Part shown: positions 1 to 8,129 of the stretch, one piece after another
Layout: each line of letters starts with the position of its first letter
Numbering within the stretch: position 1 is the stretch's first letter
DNA from: Clostridiales bacterium
Lineage (GTDB): Bacteria > Bacillota > Clostridia > Oscillospirales > Ruminococcaceae
Direction: 5' to 3'
Length of the DNA: 64,000 nt
Assembly: GCA_019423685.1 (NCBI GenBank)
Contig: JAHZAY010000001.1
Coordinates: 62,001 to 126,000 of the forward strand
Position numbers and translations under genes: made by a program
Notes under the pieces: generated by a model
What the model was told of the DNA's origin: nothing
What the model saw: only the letters and a program-made list of their open reading frames with translations
Databases searched by the model: none

Positions 1-165
1 TTTCCCTATCTTGCACCCATACTTTTTTAAAGGGGAAAAAAGACAAGTTCTCCTACCCTAGCGCATATATATAGGACAGAGTGCTGCCGGAAGGAGGAGC
101 CTTTCGCAGCGCAGGAAATGGTGGGGCTTTTCTCCCCGCCGGAAAATATAAGGAAGGTGAATTTG

Positions 166-1263
166 ATGAATCAATGGAAACGATGGCTGTTGGCTTTAGG
201 ATGTGCACTGTGCGCGGCGGTGCTGGTGCTGGACGGGGAACAGGCGGCAGCAGGAGCTCTGGAGGGGGTGCAGCTCTGTTTAAAAACGGTGATCCCGTCG
301 CTGTTCTGCTTTATGGTGCTGACCAGCTTTCTGATCAATAGCGGCCTGTACCAACTGCTCTCACTGCCCCTCGGGCCGCTTTCAAAGGGCCTGTTTTGCC
401 TGCCGCCGTCGATGGGCAGCGTGGTGCTGCTGAGCCTGGTCGGCGGCTACCCCATGGGTGCAAAGTCGCTGGCAAGCCTGTTGGAGCAGCACCGCATCGA
501 CCGCGCGACCGCCCAGCGGATGCTCCCCTTTTGCTGCTGTGCCGGCCCCACCTTTATCCTCACAGCGGTGGGGACCGGGATGTTTGGCAGCACACAGGCC
601 GGGATGATGCTGCTGGGGGTTCAGCTGGGCGTCTCGGTTTTGCTGGGCATCTGCCTTGGCCTGCGGGAACGCACCTCCCGCCGCAGGATGCTCTGCGACT
701 CGGCGCCCACCCCCTTGCCTGCACCGGCGATGCCCCTAAGCGAAGCCTTTGTCCTTTCGGTGAGCCAAACGGTGTCTGCGCTCGCACAGATGTGCGGATT
801 TGTGGTGCTGTTTAAGGTGATCGCCAATCTCCTTGCGGCGCGTTTGGGCTCCGGGATGCTGCCCTGCTTTGTGCTGGGCTCGCTTGAGGTGACCAACGGA
901 TGCCTGCTGGCCGCTCAGCAGCCGTGGGGACTGGTGCTGGCCTCCTGCTTTTTGTCCTTTGGCGGGCTTTCGGTCGCCGCTCAGATCGCCGGCATCCTGC
1001 GCGGAAGCGGCGTTGCCCTCTCCCCGTTTTTGCTGCTGCGCCTGGTGCACGCGGCCTGCTCGGGCGCTATCGTCTTTTTGCTGCTGCGCCTCTTCCCGCA
1101 AAGTGCAATGGTCTTTTCCGGTTCGGCGCAGCCGGTCCCGGTGGCCGATGCCAACACCCCCATCCTGAGCATCTGCCTTGTGATGATGAGCGCCCTGCTT
1201 TTGATGCAGACCGCCTCGGTCGGCGCGCATGGCTGGAAAAGGGTCCGCGGCCAAACCAAATAA
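166..1263 (+). CDS. ylbJ: YlbJ/SpoVV-type sporulation membrane protein (nucleoside-recognition GATE domain)
   Basis: A 365-residue integral membrane protein with about eight hydrophobic segments. The Gly-rich GGYPMGAK segment between membrane helices is typical of the YlbJ family, whose B. subtilis member (SpoVV) takes part in dipicolinic acid movement during sporulation. I chose the ATG at 166 because AGGAAGGTG lies just upstream; an in-frame ATG at 118 has no such site and would add 16 non-hydrophobic residues. It stands alone on the plus strand and ends at a hairpin shared with the convergent gene. Family assignment is by motif and topology; the DPA role is inferred from the family. Confidence 0.75.
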   Translation: MNQWKRWLLALGCALCAAVLVLDGEQAAAGALEGVQLCLKTVIPSLFCFMVLTSFLINSGLYQLLSLPLGPLSKGLFCLPPSMGSVVLLSLVGGYPMGAKSLASLLEQHRIDRATAQRMLPFCCCAGPTFILTAVGTGMFGSTQAGMMLLGVQLGVSVLLGICLGLRERTSRRRMLCDSAPTPLPAPAMPLSEAFVLSVSQTVSALAQMCGFVVLFKVIANLLAARLGSGMLPCFVLGSLEVTNGCLLAAQQPWGLVLASCFLSFGGLSVAAQIAGILRGSGVALSPFLLLRLVHAACSGAIVFLLLRLFPQSAMVFSGSAQPVPVADANTPILSICLVMMSALLLMQTASVGAHGWKRVRGQTK

Positions 1264-1274
1264 TACAGCAAAAA

Positions 1275-1298
1275 AGCCCCCGGTTTTCACCGGGAGCT
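1275..1298. terminator. Bidirectional rho-independent terminator
   Basis: AGCCCCCGG pairs with CCGGGAGCT around a TTTTCA loop, with an A-tract before and a T-tract after. It can therefore end both the plus-strand membrane protein gene and the minus-strand gene that stops at 1321. Confidence 0.8.
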
Positions 1299-1320
1299 TT
1301 TTTCATGCACTCTTTTTAAA

Positions 1321-1734
1321 CTATTGGCGGCAGGCGTACTGGCCTTTGACGGTCAGCACCGCGCGGCCCTTTTTGAGGAAGGCGCGCTTTTTCTCCTGCG
1401 CGGCCCTCTGCTGGAGCTGTTCAAACAGCGGGCTGTCGCGATAGATCGCGTAGTCGCCCTTGACATAGGAGGTCAGGTTGTAGTAGAGCACGATCAGCCC
1501 CTTTTCCTGAAGGGACTGCAACAGTGCGCCGCGCTCCTTGACCGCCTCGGCCGCTTCCTGCGCCTGCTCCAGATGCACCGCATCCAGCACGGTGCATCCC
1601 GGCTGGCCGGGCTCCTCGCCGCGCAGCTCAAATCGGCAGACCGGATAGCGGGCTGCGGCTTTGATTTCCGCCAAAAGCTCCCTCTCCTGCTGGGAGAGGA
1701 CCGGAGAGGTGGTGTGATGGATGATAACGCTCAT
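1321..1734 (-). CDS. Hypothetical protein, 137 aa
   Basis: Not recognised. It is a soluble, Glu/Gln/Lys-rich protein of 137 residues with no signal peptide or membrane segment. The middle (about residues 25-85) looks helical, and the C-terminal part is basic (KKRAFLKKGRAVLTVKG). The ATG at 1734 has AAGGAAG eight bases upstream. It follows the GH25 gene by about 65 bp on the same strand and ends at the bidirectional hairpin, so the two may be co-transcribed. Coding potential rests on the RBS, length and terminator; no function is proposed. Confidence 0.6.
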   Translation of the reverse strand: MSVIIHHTTSPVLSQQERELLAEIKAAARYPVCRFELRGEEPGQPGCTVLDAVHLEQAQEAAEAVKERGALLQSLQEKGLIVLYYNLTSYVKGDYAIYRDSPLFEQLQQRAAQEKKRAFLKKGRAVLTVKGQYACRQ

Positions 1735-1798
1735 AATCTCAGCTTCCTTCCATTTTATAATCCTTTATTTGAATCCCGATCTCAGTCTGGGATGTCCT

Positions 1799-2485
1799 CT
1801 AAAGCTGAATGGACTGATAGCCCATCTGCTGCAACTGCTGCACCGAAATCACCTTTTGCTGCGGGGGCTGGGTGGGTTGCAGGTGGTTGAGCCCCGCATC
1901 GCGGATGATGCTGGGATAGTCCTTGTAGCTGATGCTCTCGTCGACCCGGCCGGTGATGCCGCTCACCGAAGCGTCCCAGGTAAACTGCCACATGCCGTAC
2001 GGTTTGTCAAAGTTGGGCTTGTCGGTGCCGACCTGGGCAATCCACCGGTCAAAGACGTCCAGCTGCGCAGAGGAAAGTTTGGTCTTAAACCAGGATACGG
2101 TGCTGTAGATCATCGCATAGTAGCCGTTGTTCTCCACCTCGTCGCAGAAGGCCTTGGCGATGGCCGTCAGGTCGCTGATCTGACGCTGTTCGGGAGCTTC
2201 GATGTCCACGGCAAGCGGCAGCGTCAGCTCCTTGCTCGCCACATTTTTCAAAAAGAACTGGGCTTCCCTTTGCGCTTCCTGCGGGGTGGACGCCCGCAAA
2301 TAATGGTAGGCGCCGATGTTTAGACCGGCAGCGCGCGCCTGCTGATAATTCTTCTCAAATGCAGGGCTCAGGTATTGTTCGCCTTCGGTGGCCTTGAGCA
2401 TGACGCCCCAGATGCCGTCCGATTTTACCCGCTCGAAGTCTACCTCTCCCTGGTAAGCGGAGATGTCCAAAACACGATAGGTCAT
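1799..2485 (-). CDS. GH25-family lysozyme-like glycoside hydrolase
   Basis: A 228-residue protein matching glycosyl hydrolase family 25 (N-acetylmuramidase), which cleaves the MurNAc-GlcNAc bond of peptidoglycan. The family signs are DISAYQGEVDF at the start, GAYHYLRA, the acidic strand AVDIEAPE (catalytic Asp/Glu region), YSTVSWF and MWQFTWD. The ATG at 2485 has AAAGGAGG upstream; an upstream in-frame start would add 26 residues without an RBS. No signal peptide or wall-binding repeats are visible, so export, if any, is not classical. The C-terminal tail is Gln-rich. It could be a lone endolysin relic, but no phage genes flank it. Confidence 0.85.
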   Translation of the reverse strand: MTYRVLDISAYQGEVDFERVKSDGIWGVMLKATEGEQYLSPAFEKNYQQARAAGLNIGAYHYLRASTPQEAQREAQFFLKNVASKELTLPLAVDIEAPEQRQISDLTAIAKAFCDEVENNGYYAMIYSTVSWFKTKLSSAQLDVFDRWIAQVGTDKPNFDKPYGMWQFTWDASVSGITGRVDESISYKDYPSIIRDAGLNHLQPTQPPQQKVISVQQLQQMGYQSIQL

Positions 2486-2758
2486 TTGCGTTCCTCCTTT
2501 GATTGCAAGGAGGCGGGAACTGCCGTCCCGACAGCGGGCGACAAAATTCTCGCCCCATATCATCCTATGCAGGAGGCAGAAAATGGTTCCCCTTTGTCTA
2601 AGAATATATGTACTGAATTTATCTTATTTTTTCGCAAATTCCAAATCTTTTATTCTGTAAAGTTCTGTCGCTTTACAGAATATTCTATGATATTTTTTTG
2701 AGATTTCGGAAAATTTTGTACAGGATGTGCACAGCCTTCCCTTTGCTGCTCGTTAAGC

Positions 2759-3772
2759 TTATGCAAACAGAATGTCCTCACCCTGCTTTGATGGGAAGGT
2801 GATGCCCGCTGCGTCGCGCACCTGCTTCATCACGCTGCTGACTGCCCTGTTGATGCTGCAAACATACCGATAGGTGGCGCGGTTGAGCTGAGGCTGTTCA
2901 ATAAAGTTGCGAAATGCCGCAGCCTCGTTTGCCATCTGCATGTATTTTTCCTGCTCGCCGGTCAAGGAGGTGCGCTGACCGCCCACCAGCGTCAGGGTCA
3001 TGTTGTTGAGCTTGGAGATGTGCGGGATCTCGATGACGCCGTCCTCCCCCAAGATTTCGGAACCGATCACTCCCTGTGCGGCCTTGGAGTAGGTCAGCAC
3101 CACCAATTTATCCGTATAGTGCAGCAGCACGCAGCCGCTGCTGTCCGCTCCCGATTCCAAAAAGTTTGCATGTGCCTCGACGCTGTCCGGCACGCCAAAC
3201 AGCATGATGGCCGGGTACAGGCAGTAGATGCCCAGATCCATCCAGCCGCCGGTGGCCATCGCCGGATTAAAGATGTTGGGCAGTTCGCCGCGCAGCAGCG
3301 CCGGGTACTTGGAAGAATACTGGGAAAAGTCGAAGCGCACCATGTGCACGGGACCCAAGCGCTCCACCGCTCCCTGGAGGATGCGCATCTGCGGCAGATA
3401 CAGCGCGATCATCGCCTCGATGTAGACGAGGTTTTTCTCGGCGGCCAGCTGTTGCAGCTCCTCCAATTCCTCCGGCTCGACGGTGATTGGTTTCTCACAG
3501 ATTACATGCTTGCCGTTTTGCAAAAACAGCTTGCTCTGCGCATAGTGCAGGCGGTTTGGGCTGGCGATGTACACCGCGTCAATCTCCGGGTCCTGCGCCA
3601 TCTGCAAAAGGTCGGTGTAGACCTTCTGTGCATCCCACTGCTGGGCAAACGCCTCCCCTTTCTGCTGGTTGCGGGAGTAACAGGCGGTGTAACAAAAGCC
3701 ACCCGCCTGACGGGTAGCTCTCAAAAACTCGCCCACAATCCATCCCGTACCAATGGTTGCCAAATGAATCAT
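2759..3772 (-). CDS. Gfo/Idh/MocA-family NAD(P)-dependent oxidoreductase
   Basis: A 337-residue protein with an N-terminal Rossmann fold (AATIGTGWIVGEF-like glycine loop at residues 5-15) and the family's conserved EKP motif (HVICEKPIT, about residue 92), where the Lys contacts cofactor and substrate. The C-terminal half matches the alpha/beta substrate domain (GGWMDLGIYCLYPAIMLFG). Members oxidise or reduce sugars, inositols or their derivatives; the substrate cannot be read from sequence. It sits downstream of a small DUF3784 protein on the same strand, 32 bp away, without sugar-pathway neighbours, so its role is open. Confidence 0.85.
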   Translation of the reverse strand: MIHLATIGTGWIVGEFLRATRQAGGFCYTACYSRNQQKGEAFAQQWDAQKVYTDLLQMAQDPEIDAVYIASPNRLHYAQSKLFLQNGKHVICEKPITVEPEELEELQQLAAEKNLVYIEAMIALYLPQMRILQGAVERLGPVHMVRFDFSQYSSKYPALLRGELPNIFNPAMATGGWMDLGIYCLYPAIMLFGVPDSVEAHANFLESGADSSGCVLLHYTDKLVVLTYSKAAQGVIGSEILGEDGVIEIPHISKLNNMTLTLVGGQRTSLTGEQEKYMQMANEAAAFRNFIEQPQLNRATYRYVCSINRAVSSVMKQVRDAAGITFPSKQGEDILFA

Positions 3773-3804
3773 ATCAAAGTCCCCCTAAAATTCTATTACG
3801 CTTT

Positions 3805-4146
3805 TCATTTTTTATCTCTTCGACGGAAACGGTTTGCTGTATTTTGGTATATCAGCATCCACACAATCAGGACAACAAAGCACAGCCAGGTCAGCGCAAT
3901 CCCCCATGTCCACTGCAAAACAGAGCACAGGGCGCCGATCAAGAGCAGGACCCCCATCCCGATCAAGCATTTGCCGTTAAATTGCAGCAGGCGCTTTTCG
4001 TCCCACTTTTCCTTTTCTCGGCGCGGCATGGTGTTCCATCCGGCAAGGAGGAAGCCCGCCCGCTGCTTACAAAACAGGATGCCAATAAAGAAGAAAAACA
4101 GTGCTGTAAACAGATAAATTACAGCCATACACAGGGCGTCGTTCAT
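3805..4146 (-). CDS. DUF3784-type small membrane protein
   Basis: A 113-residue protein with an N-terminal membrane helix, a cytoplasmic-type segment LLAGWNTMPRREKEKWDEK, then two more hydrophobic helices and a basic tail (NRFRRRDKK). The AGxNTM...EK...D pattern followed by two helices is the hallmark of DUF3784, a family of unknown function. The ATG at 4146 has AAGGAG eight bases upstream; the in-frame ATG ten codons earlier lacks one. It precedes the Gfo/Idh/MocA gene and may be co-transcribed with it. Confidence 0.7.
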   Translation of the reverse strand: MNDALCMAVIYLFTALFFFFIGILFCKQRAGFLLAGWNTMPRREKEKWDEKRLLQFNGKCLIGMGVLLLIGALCSVLQWTWGIALTWLCFVVLIVWMLIYQNTANRFRRRDKK

Positions 4147-4282
4147 ACAGTCTACTCCTTGTGCGTAAAATTTCATCTTGCGAAAATATTATACCATACT
4201 TATTTTGCTATCTCAAGCGTAAAGGGTGACAATTCATCTCCGATTAACGCACCGCGTTTGGCGCACTCTGCTCAAAAAAATA

Positions 4283-4307
4283 CAGCGCGTCGCAAAAGGA
4301 CGCGCTG
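4283..4307 (-). terminator. Terminator of the MBOAT-DHHW operon
   Basis: A perfect 9-bp stem (CAGCGCGTC / GACGCGCTG) with a 7-base loop. On the minus strand it is followed by a T-tract and lies just after the stop codon at 4322. Confidence 0.8.
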
Positions 4308-4321
4308 CATTTTAAACTCTG

Positions 4322-5569
4322 TTAGAATTTTAACCTTGCCAGGTCCGGAGCGCTGGAAACAAAGGTGGAGAAATTGTACATGATAAAGATGTCGTCAAAA
4401 TCCTCCTGCATCAGTTCCGCGGTGCTCTTTGCCATATAGCGCAGGTCGATCACCACAATTTCGTCGTAGTTGTAGGTCAGATACGGCAACATGCTGTTCG
4501 CATAGGAGTCTTTAAAGATCAGCAGCCTGCTGGTCTTTCCCTCCTTGTGGTCGAGGTTATGGCTGCTCTTGATGACACTGTAGCCGCTGTTGCCCCAGGT
4601 GAAGGCGGCGTATTTGTCCCGGGTGGACAGCTTGCGCTCGTCCATCATCCCATCCACCGACAAAAGCTCCAGCCCATCCTCCTGGACAACCGTCCCCAAT
4701 TCCTTGAGCTGCGGGTCCTGATTGAGGTTGGCCACAAAGGCAAACTCATCCACATCCACATCGTACCAGGTGATGGTGTCGGCCTGCTGTCCAGGGCGCT
4801 TTGCTTTGGAATAATAGGTCCCGTAAAAATCCTCCACCGTGTTGGCCTGCGGCAAGTCCTCCATCGAAACCGGCGTCAGCCCCTTCTGCGCACAGTATTC
4901 CACATAGGCGTAGTAAGCGCCCAAGGTGGTCCAGTGGTGGTCGGTGCGGTAGTAGATGTACTCGTCGCTGTGCTGCGAGAGGGCTTTGGAAAAATCGATC
5001 ACCGAGAGGTTTTGATCCGCACTCTTCAGCTCGGAGTAGATCTGCTGGCTCTGTGCCAGTTCATCTATGCCCGGATAACCTTCGGGCAGCTTGTCCGACA
5101 AAATGGCCTGAGAATTGGGCACAAGTGAGAAGGTGATGTCCTTATCGTACATCTCCAAAAAGGAGCGCACCATCCCGACGGCGCGGTTGACGCTGCTCTG
5201 TCCAACGACATTTGTTGAGGAGTTGAGCTGCTTTTGCTCGTCGCCGACAATTTCCAGCTTCTCGACCATGTAGTCGTCCTTGCCAAAGGTGACGCCGTGG
5301 CTCTCGATGCGCCCGAGCAGCAGATCGGCCACCGCTTTCAGACTGATCCAGTCGTCCCGGCCGGCAATCTGGTCGTTGATATAGCTGACATAGTTGCTGC
5401 CAAAGCTGCCGTCCAGAAAGCTGGCGATCGAAAAGGCCGGGCGGGTTGTCAGCGTCTTGTTCTCAAAGTCGGAATAGGCGCGGTCGGAGTTTAACACATC
5501 GACCAGAAAGAAAATCAGGATAAACGCGCCAAACAGGATAGCGATCGGGTAGTGTAAAATCTTTTTCAT
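4322..5569 (-). CDS. DHHW-family (AlgX/AlgJ-like) SGNH-type protein
   Basis: A 415-residue protein with one N-terminal membrane anchor (residues about 7-25) and an extracytoplasmic SGNH-like domain. The diagnostic DHHW motif is in YYRTDHHWTTLGAYYAY (about residue 210), and a late block RLLIFKDSYANSMLPYL carries the conserved Asp-Ser. Such proteins pair with MBOAT acyltransferases to put O-acetyl groups on cell-surface glycans. Its start has AAGGAGG, 12 bp after the MBOAT stop codon, and a terminator follows, so the two genes form a closed operon. The acceptor polymer is unknown. Confidence 0.85.
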   Translation of the reverse strand: MKKILHYPIAILFGAFILIFFLVDVLNSDRAYSDFENKTLTTRPAFSIASFLDGSFGSNYVSYINDQIAGRDDWISLKAVADLLLGRIESHGVTFGKDDYMVEKLEIVGDEQKQLNSSTNVVGQSSVNRAVGMVRSFLEMYDKDITFSLVPNSQAILSDKLPEGYPGIDELAQSQQIYSELKSADQNLSVIDFSKALSQHSDEYIYYRTDHHWTTLGAYYAYVEYCAQKGLTPVSMEDLPQANTVEDFYGTYYSKAKRPGQQADTITWYDVDVDEFAFVANLNQDPQLKELGTVVQEDGLELLSVDGMMDERKLSTRDKYAAFTWGNSGYSVIKSSHNLDHKEGKTSRLLIFKDSYANSMLPYLTYNYDEIVVIDLRYMAKSTAELMQEDFDDIFIMYNFSTFVSSAPDLARLKF

Positions 5570-5581
5570 CTGCCATCCTCC

Positions 5582-6970
5582 TTAGAAATTAAAGTACAAA
5601 AACGGACTGTAGGTCGAGTCGACCATAAAGGCCACACAGACGACAAAGACACCCGCCAAAAAGACGGTGCGCACCACCTTGTTCTTGCCCAGCGAGCTGT
5701 CCGCAAGCTTTTTGAAAAAGGGAGTGGATGCCAGCACGCACAGCACAAACATGATGGCGTAGTCCCGCAGATAGTACATCCAGTCGTTGCCCGCGTGCAG
5801 CGAGAACATCCGGCCAAACAGCGCCCCCATCTGGGAGAGATCGGAAAGCGCAAAGATGCCCCAGCTGATGATAATCAGGAAAATGAGATAGATGTGGGAG
5901 AGCACCTTGCTCTTTTCGAGGTGTTTGAGCAGGAAGGTCTTTTCGATCATCAGCAGGACAAAGAAATATAAGCCCCAGAAGATGAAGTTCCACGCAGCGC
6001 CGTGCCAAAATCCGGTGAGGAACCAGACCACAAAGATGTTGAAGAAGTGGCGGCTCTGTTTGACGCGGTTTCCGCCCAGCGGGATGTAGACATAGTCGCG
6101 GAACCAGGAACTCAGCGTGATATGCCACCTTCTCCAAAACTCGGTGATGCTCTTAGAGATGTAGGGGTAGTTAAAGTTTTGCGGGAAGTAGAAGCCGAGC
6201 ATCCGTCCCAGGCCGATGGCCATCAGCGAATAGCCGCTGAAATCGAAATAGATCTGGAAGCTGTAGGCGATGATTCCCATCCAGGCCAGCGCCGTCGACA
6301 CCTGCGAAAAGCCCAGTGTCTGGACCTCCGTCCACAGCGCACCGATGGTGTCTGCCAAAAGGATCTTGCTGGCAAGGCCCATGATGAACAGCCCGACGCC
6401 CTCTTCGATCTGCTCCAGGGTGATTCTGCGGTGCTTGAGCTCGCGGCTGATGTCCGAATACAGGACGATCGGTCCGGCGATGAGCTGGGGGAAAAGCACG
6501 ACGAACGCGCCAAAGTCGATCAGATTGTGCTCCACCTTGATTTTGCGGCGGTACACGTCGATGGTGTAGGCGAGGATCTGGAAGGTGTAAAAGCTGATGC
6601 CCAGCGGCAGGTGGAACTCGGAAGAATCGAGCATCGGCAGCCCGATGCCAAAGAGGGCATTGAGGTTGGAGATAAAGAAGTTTGTGTACTTAAAGAAGAG
6701 CAAAAAGCCCAGCGTGACGACAAATGCCACCCAAAAGGTCACCTTGCGGGCCTTTGGTTTTTGGTCAAACTTCTCCATCAAAAGCCCGGCCAGATAGTTG
6801 ACGCCGATGGAGACAAACATGATGGGGAAAAACTTGGTTTCGCCCCAGGTATAAAAGAACAGGCTGGCCAAAAATAGGACAGTATTTTTTGCCTTGTAGG
6901 GCACCAAATAATAGATCAGAAAGGTGATCGGAAGAAAGCGGAATAAAAACAGCAAGCTGCTAAAAACCAA
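5582..6970 (-). CDS. MBOAT-family O-acyltransferase (AlgI/DltB-like)
   Basis: A 462-residue polytopic membrane protein. The family core is clear: FWRRWHITLSSWFRDYVYIP around residue 285 and the catalytic-His block LTGFWHGAAWNFIFWG around residue 320. It would pass an acyl group, usually acetyl, across the membrane to the DHHW partner encoded next. The start appears to be TTG at 6970, with GGAGGT seven bases upstream and no better ATG nearby. The pair resembles the wall or exopolysaccharide O-acetylation modules common in Firmicutes. Confidence 0.9.
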   Translation of the reverse strand: MVFSSLLFLFRFLPITFLIYYLVPYKAKNTVLFLASLFFYTWGETKFFPIMFVSIGVNYLAGLLMEKFDQKPKARKVTFWVAFVVTLGFLLFFKYTNFFISNLNALFGIGLPMLDSSEFHLPLGISFYTFQILAYTIDVYRRKIKVEHNLIDFGAFVVLFPQLIAGPIVLYSDISRELKHRRITLEQIEEGVGLFIMGLASKILLADTIGALWTEVQTLGFSQVSTALAWMGIIAYSFQIYFDFSGYSLMAIGLGRMLGFYFPQNFNYPYISKSITEFWRRWHITLSSWFRDYVYIPLGGNRVKQSRHFFNIFVVWFLTGFWHGAAWNFIFWGLYFFVLLMIEKTFLLKHLEKSKVLSHIYLIFLIIISWGIFALSDLSQMGALFGRMFSLHAGNDWMYYLRDYAIMFVLCVLASTPFFKKLADSSLGKNKVVRTVFLAGVFVVCVAFMVDSTYSPFLYFNF

Positions 6971-7361
6971 ATTGTCTACCTCCAGACATATTGTTTTATT
7001 TTAAAATGGAGCCTCTTTCCAAAACGGACTGGAAAGCACTATCAATAAAGGTATCAGATTTTTAGACAAATATCAACCCCACTTTCCCGCTTTTTAAAAG
7101 GGCCGCAGAGAATTCCTTAAAAATTCAGAAAAACTTTACCATAAAAAGGGTGTCTTGCTCCCCTGCAATTTATTCCATCCTTTTTATATTAAAGCTAAAA
7201 AAGCGCAAACTTTGCAAGGTGCTATTTCCTTAGGTCCTAAAAGGCGCTCGCTGCACTTATTTTTTCCCCTATACGCAGAGAAAACCTCCCAAAGGGAGGT
7301 TTTCTCTATCCTGCATCTATACGGATTGCTGTTTTTGCAGGGCCAGATTTACGATTGCCCC
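6971..7361. other. Intergenic region, 391 bp
   Basis: An AT-rich spacer between the lipoprotein gene's 3' end and the MBOAT gene's 5' end, both on the minus strand. Apart from the perfect inverted repeat at 7277-7307 I see no supported gene. It must hold the MBOAT promoter, but no convincing -35/-10 pair could be fixed. Confidence 0.6.
7277..7307. terminator. Perfect 14-bp inverted repeat, likely terminator of the lipoprotein gene
   Basis: AGAGAAAACCTCCC is repeated inverted with only AAA between. It lies 55 bp past the stop of the minus-strand lipoprotein gene. Neither side carries a clean T-tract, so termination is probable rather than certain. Confidence 0.5.
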
Positions 7362-7979
7362 TTACTCAAAATAGCCGTCGATAATCTTTTGGGCCCTTGT
7401 CATCTCGTTGTCGTATCCCTTCTCGCTGTCACCGGCAATCACCAAGAACAGATAGTTTCCTTTCTGGATGATCTTGCCCGCATTGGCCTTGTCGTACTGG
7501 TCGGGCAAAAACTCCTGGAAGTTGTCGACAATCTCCTGCTTGCGCTGCTCCAGGGCAGATTTGACCTCATCCACCTTGCCGTCCTTTACCTTGACGCCGA
7601 TGATGTGGTCAGCAGAGGTGTCCACCGCGGAATATTCGCCGTAGTACTCCTCAATGTCGTCCGGATTGAGGCCAAACACCTCCTGCAAACTCTGCTCATC
7701 CATCTTTTCCGGCATGGTGATGCCCAGATTTTCCTCCAGCTCCATGACGACGTCCTGAATGCGGCTGCCCGCAGCCATCATCATTCCCTGCGCGTCGTCC
7801 ATCATCTGGTCGGCCGTATCAGCAGCACCCTTCGCCGCGTCCTGCATCTTGTTCTGGGCGTCCTGAGCGCCCTGTTCGATCTTTCCCTTTCCGTCCTTGA
7901 TCATGCCGTTCTCTGCACAACCGGTCAAAAGCGAAAGGGACATGATGGCCGCGAGGGCCAGTCCGGTTATCCTTTTCAT
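7362..7979 (-). CDS. DUF4358-type lipoprotein
   Basis: A 205-residue lipoprotein: a short signal peptide ends in a lipobox, LLTGC, with the lipidated Cys at residue 20. Residues 25-75 are an Ala/Gln/Asp/Met-rich helical spacer that looks like a stalk. The remainder (EYYGEYSAVDTSADHIIGVK and the ending YLFLVIAGD) matches the DUF4358 pattern, a small extracytoplasmic domain of unknown function common in Clostridia. RBS GAGGAAG precedes the ATG. It stands downstream of ligA on the same strand but about 150 bp away, so it is probably its own unit. Confidence 0.75.
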   Translation of the reverse strand: MKRITGLALAAIMSLSLLTGCAENGMIKDGKGKIEQGAQDAQNKMQDAAKGAADTADQMMDDAQGMMMAAGSRIQDVVMELEENLGITMPEKMDEQSLQEVFGLNPDDIEEYYGEYSAVDTSADHIIGVKVKDGKVDEVKSALEQRKQEIVDNFQEFLPDQYDKANAGKIIQKGNYLFLVIAGDSEKGYDNEMTRAQKIIDGYFE

Positions 7980-8129
7980 CGTTGCTTCCTCGCTTTACCT
8001 GTAAAATGTGGGTGTGCCCACGCGGTCGTCCTGCACAACTGCGCAGCCACATTTATATTGTATGTTTTCTATCCACATTTAATCGAAAAATTCTCTGGAA
8101 GCAATTCTGTCAATATTTCGATTGGCGCG

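Noticed and set aside
1799..2485. Prophage remnant around the GH25 gene
   Set aside because: No holin, integrase, structural genes or attachment-site repeats are seen on either side.
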